This document shows, piece by piece, positions 6,062 to 7,750 of a stretch of 7,750 bases of DNA. The notes below the pieces were generated by a model. The model had not been told where the DNA came from. It did no database searches and worked only from the letters and a program-made list of their open reading frames with translations. The first letter of the stretch is position 1. Every line of letters begins with the position of its first letter. A program made the position numbers and the translations under genes. This DNA comes from Bacteroidales bacterium (lineage in GTDB: Bacteria > Bacteroidota > Bacteroidia > Bacteroidales > Paludibacteraceae): positions 1-7,750 of the forward strand of contig CAAGFD010000166.1 of NCBI GenBank assembly GCA_900769035.1. Direction: 5' to 3'.

Positions 6062-6069
6062 TATCTTTG
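6062..6069 (+). promoter_or_regulatory. hsdM promoter (-7 box)
   Basis: TATCTTTG fits TAnnTTTG and is 59 bases before the ATG at 6129. The -33 element is not clear. Its position rules against starting hsdM at the upstream in-frame ATG at 6057, which would lie before the transcription start. Confidence 0.5.
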
Positions 6070-6128
6070 TAGTAGATTGTTTTTGTAATAGTTTGAATAT
6101 AATTTATATAAAGGATATATATTTATAT

Positions 6129-7739
6129 ATGGCAAAGAAGGCAAAAAAGCAAGAAGATACTTTGAACTTAGAATCTATACTATTCAAGTGTCGAGATATA
6201 TTAAGACAAGCAAAGAACTCCGGCTCGTTCTTTGAGAAACGCGATATGATGCTGACGCTCGTGTTCCTCCGCTTTATGGGTGAGAAATACGAGGATGGCG
6301 TGGCTTCGCTTCGTCAGCGACTCATTGAGGAAGGGTTAGACCCAGACGATGAGGAAATCATCAAGGCTTTCTTCGATGATGCCACTTTTGCAGATGGCAC
6401 TTTTGATTTGCCGGTAGAGGCTCGTTGGTCAACTATCATCAACACGGCTGCACCTCAGCTGAATGTGGCACTTGACACTGCGTTGCGCAGTATCGGCGAA
6501 ACGAACCCCACACTGAAGGGTTGTTTCGTGGAAGGTACGTTCACCCAGCGCAATCTTGGAGCCAACGACATGAAGAAGATTGTGGACGAGGTCAACAAGA
6601 TTAGCCATAAGACGTTTGGTGAGGAGAAGGACCTGATAGGTCGCGTATATGAATACTTCCTGAAGGAGTTTGCTGTCAATGCGACCAAAGAAGAAGGCGA
6701 GTTCTATACCCCACACGATGTGGTGCAGTTGATAGCAACTGTTATCGAACCGTTCGATGGCACATTGTACGACCCGTGTTGTGGCTCCGGCGGTATGTTC
6801 ATTCAGAGTACCGACCTGGTAAAAGCCAAACAAGGCGACATCAGTCGTATCAATGTATATGGACAGGAGAAGGAAGCAGCCACCTATCGTTTGGCAAAGA
6901 TGAACCTCGCTCTGCGCGGTATCAGTCATAATCTGGGTTCGGAGAGTGATTCCACTTTCACAAACGACCTGCATAAAGGTCTTTACTTTGACTATATCAT
7001 GGCAAATCCTCCTTTCAACTTGAAAGGTTGGTATAATGATAACCTGAAAAACGACTCTCGCTGGACAGACTACGCCACTCCTCCGGAGAGTAATGCCAAC
7101 TATGCGTGGATTCTTCACATGCTTTCTCACCTGAAGCCACTTTCGGGTGTTGCAGGATTCCTTTTAGCCAATGGTGCATTGGGCGACACAGATGCTCTTG
7201 AAATCCGAAAGAAACTGATAGAGAACGACAAAGTGGAAGCCATTATCATCTTGCCAAGAGAACTTTTCATCACAACGGATATCAGCGTCACCTTATGGAT
7301 TCTGAATCAGAACAAGAAGGGCGGGAAGTATCATGGTCGACAACTCCGCAACAGAGAGCTCGAAATTCTCTTTATGGACTTGCGGCAATGGACCGAGAAC
7401 CCTGTCAAGGGCGAACAAAAGAAGAAGGTGCAACTGATTACGGAGCAGATTCAGCATGTGGCAGATATCTATCACCAATGGCAGTCGGAAGGTACAGACG
7501 GCAAAGACTTTGCAATACCAGAACTGTATCGTAGCGTCGGCATTGATGAGATTGAACAGAACAATTGGACTCTTGTTCCAAGCAAGTACATCGAGTTCAT
7601 CGACCACGATTTGGAGATAGACTATCCCAAGGAGATGGCTCGCATCCAGCAGGAGATGAAAGAACTGATGCAGCGCGAGAAAGAATCACAAAAGATGCTT
7701 GAAGAAGCATTTAAAGGGATTGGGTATGAAATCGAGTAA
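6129..7739 (+). CDS. hsdM: Type I restriction-modification system, DNA methyltransferase subunit HsdM
   Basis: HsdM transfers a methyl group from S-adenosylmethionine to adenine at the site chosen by HsdS. Two HsdM plus one HsdS form the methylase, and HsdR adds restriction. This 536-residue protein has the HsdM N-terminal helical domain (about 10-165, including NSGSFFEKRDMMLTLVFLRF). The N6_Mtase domain follows, with FYTP at 192-195, SAM-binding motif I DPCCGSGGMF at 215-224 and catalytic motif IV NPPF at 293-296. The C-terminal part ends in a helical, charged tail (about 495-530) of the kind that contacts HsdS. I chose the ATG at 6129 (MAKKAKKQED) over 6057, because the extra 24 residues would be hydrophobic and precede the promoter. 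AAGGA at 6112-6116 may serve as a weak ribosome site. The gene looks complete, with no frameshift. Codon use and base composition look more GC-rich than in mltG or serA, and the gene follows a tRNA, so recent transfer is plausible. hsdS and hsdR are expected to the right of the window. Confidence 0.94.
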   Translation: MAKKAKKQEDTLNLESILFKCRDILRQAKNSGSFFEKRDMMLTLVFLRFMGEKYEDGVASLRQRLIEEGLDPDDEEIIKAFFDDATFADGTFDLPVEARWSTIINTAAPQLNVALDTALRSIGETNPTLKGCFVEGTFTQRNLGANDMKKIVDEVNKISHKTFGEEKDLIGRVYEYFLKEFAVNATKEEGEFYTPHDVVQLIATVIEPFDGTLYDPCCGSGGMFIQSTDLVKAKQGDISRINVYGQEKEAATYRLAKMNLALRGISHNLGSESDSTFTNDLHKGLYFDYIMANPPFNLKGWYNDNLKNDSRWTDYATPPESNANYAWILHMLSHLKPLSGVAGFLLANGALGDTDALEIRKKLIENDKVEAIIILPRELFITTDISVTLWILNQNKKGGKYHGRQLRNRELEILFMDLRQWTENPVKGEQKKKVQLITEQIQHVADIYHQWQSEGTDGKDFAIPELYRSVGIDEIEQNNWTLVPSKYIEFIDHDLEIDYPKEMARIQQEMKELMQREKESQKMLEEAFKGIGYEIE

Positions 7740-7750
7740 GGAAAAGTATA

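Noticed and set aside
6057..6128. An upstream in-frame ATG extending hsdM by 24 residues
   Set aside because: The -7 box at 6062-6069 lies inside the extension, and the extra residues are hydrophobic and unlike HsdM N-termini.
6429..7130. A long (233-codon) minus-strand frame inside hsdM
   Set aside because: It lies wholly antisense to a clear methyltransferase coding region with intact motifs and has no recognisable domain.

Overview
The window looks like a chromosomal piece from a Bacteroidales-type gut bacterium. Almost every promoter I can see is of the Bacteroidetes kind (TAnnTTTG at -7, sometimes with TTTG about 20 bases upstream), Shine-Dalgarno sequences are weak or absent, and XerD, SerA, MltG and the BspA-type leucine-rich repeat remnant all have Bacteroidales-like sequences. 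I cannot name a genus.

Layout. Positions 1-2700 are an accessory, partly decayed stretch. It holds an in-frame chimera of a secretion signal with the C-terminal half of an IS5-family transposase (minus strand, running off the left edge), a divergent secreted serine esterase gene (1005-1928), and a gene-poor 770-base stretch. That stretch contains the tail of a BspA-like LRR gene with two adjacent stops, a possible 38-codon ORF, a short paired repeat and a tandem array of about 77-base units. Positions 2701-5748 are a leftward housekeeping block: xerD (chromosome dimer resolution), serA (serine biosynthesis) and mltG (peptidoglycan glycan-strand release). A rho-independent terminator lies between serA and xerD, and serA and mltG each have their own promoter. 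Positions 5857-7739 run rightward: tRNA-Ser(GCU) with its own promoter and terminator, then hsdM, the methyltransferase subunit of a type I restriction-modification system. Its specificity (hsdS) and restriction (hsdR) partners are not in the window and may lie past the right edge.

How the genes relate. The three leftward housekeeping genes do not form a pathway with each other; serA is not next to serC here. The rightward hsdM is more GC-rich in feel than its neighbours and starts just downstream of a tRNA gene, as many acquired restriction-modification loci do.

I do not see a convincing new multi-gene system. The two things most worth a second look are the signal-peptide/transposase chimera at the left edge and the tandem array next to xerD, whose repeat unit contains a near-exact copy of the last codons of xerD.
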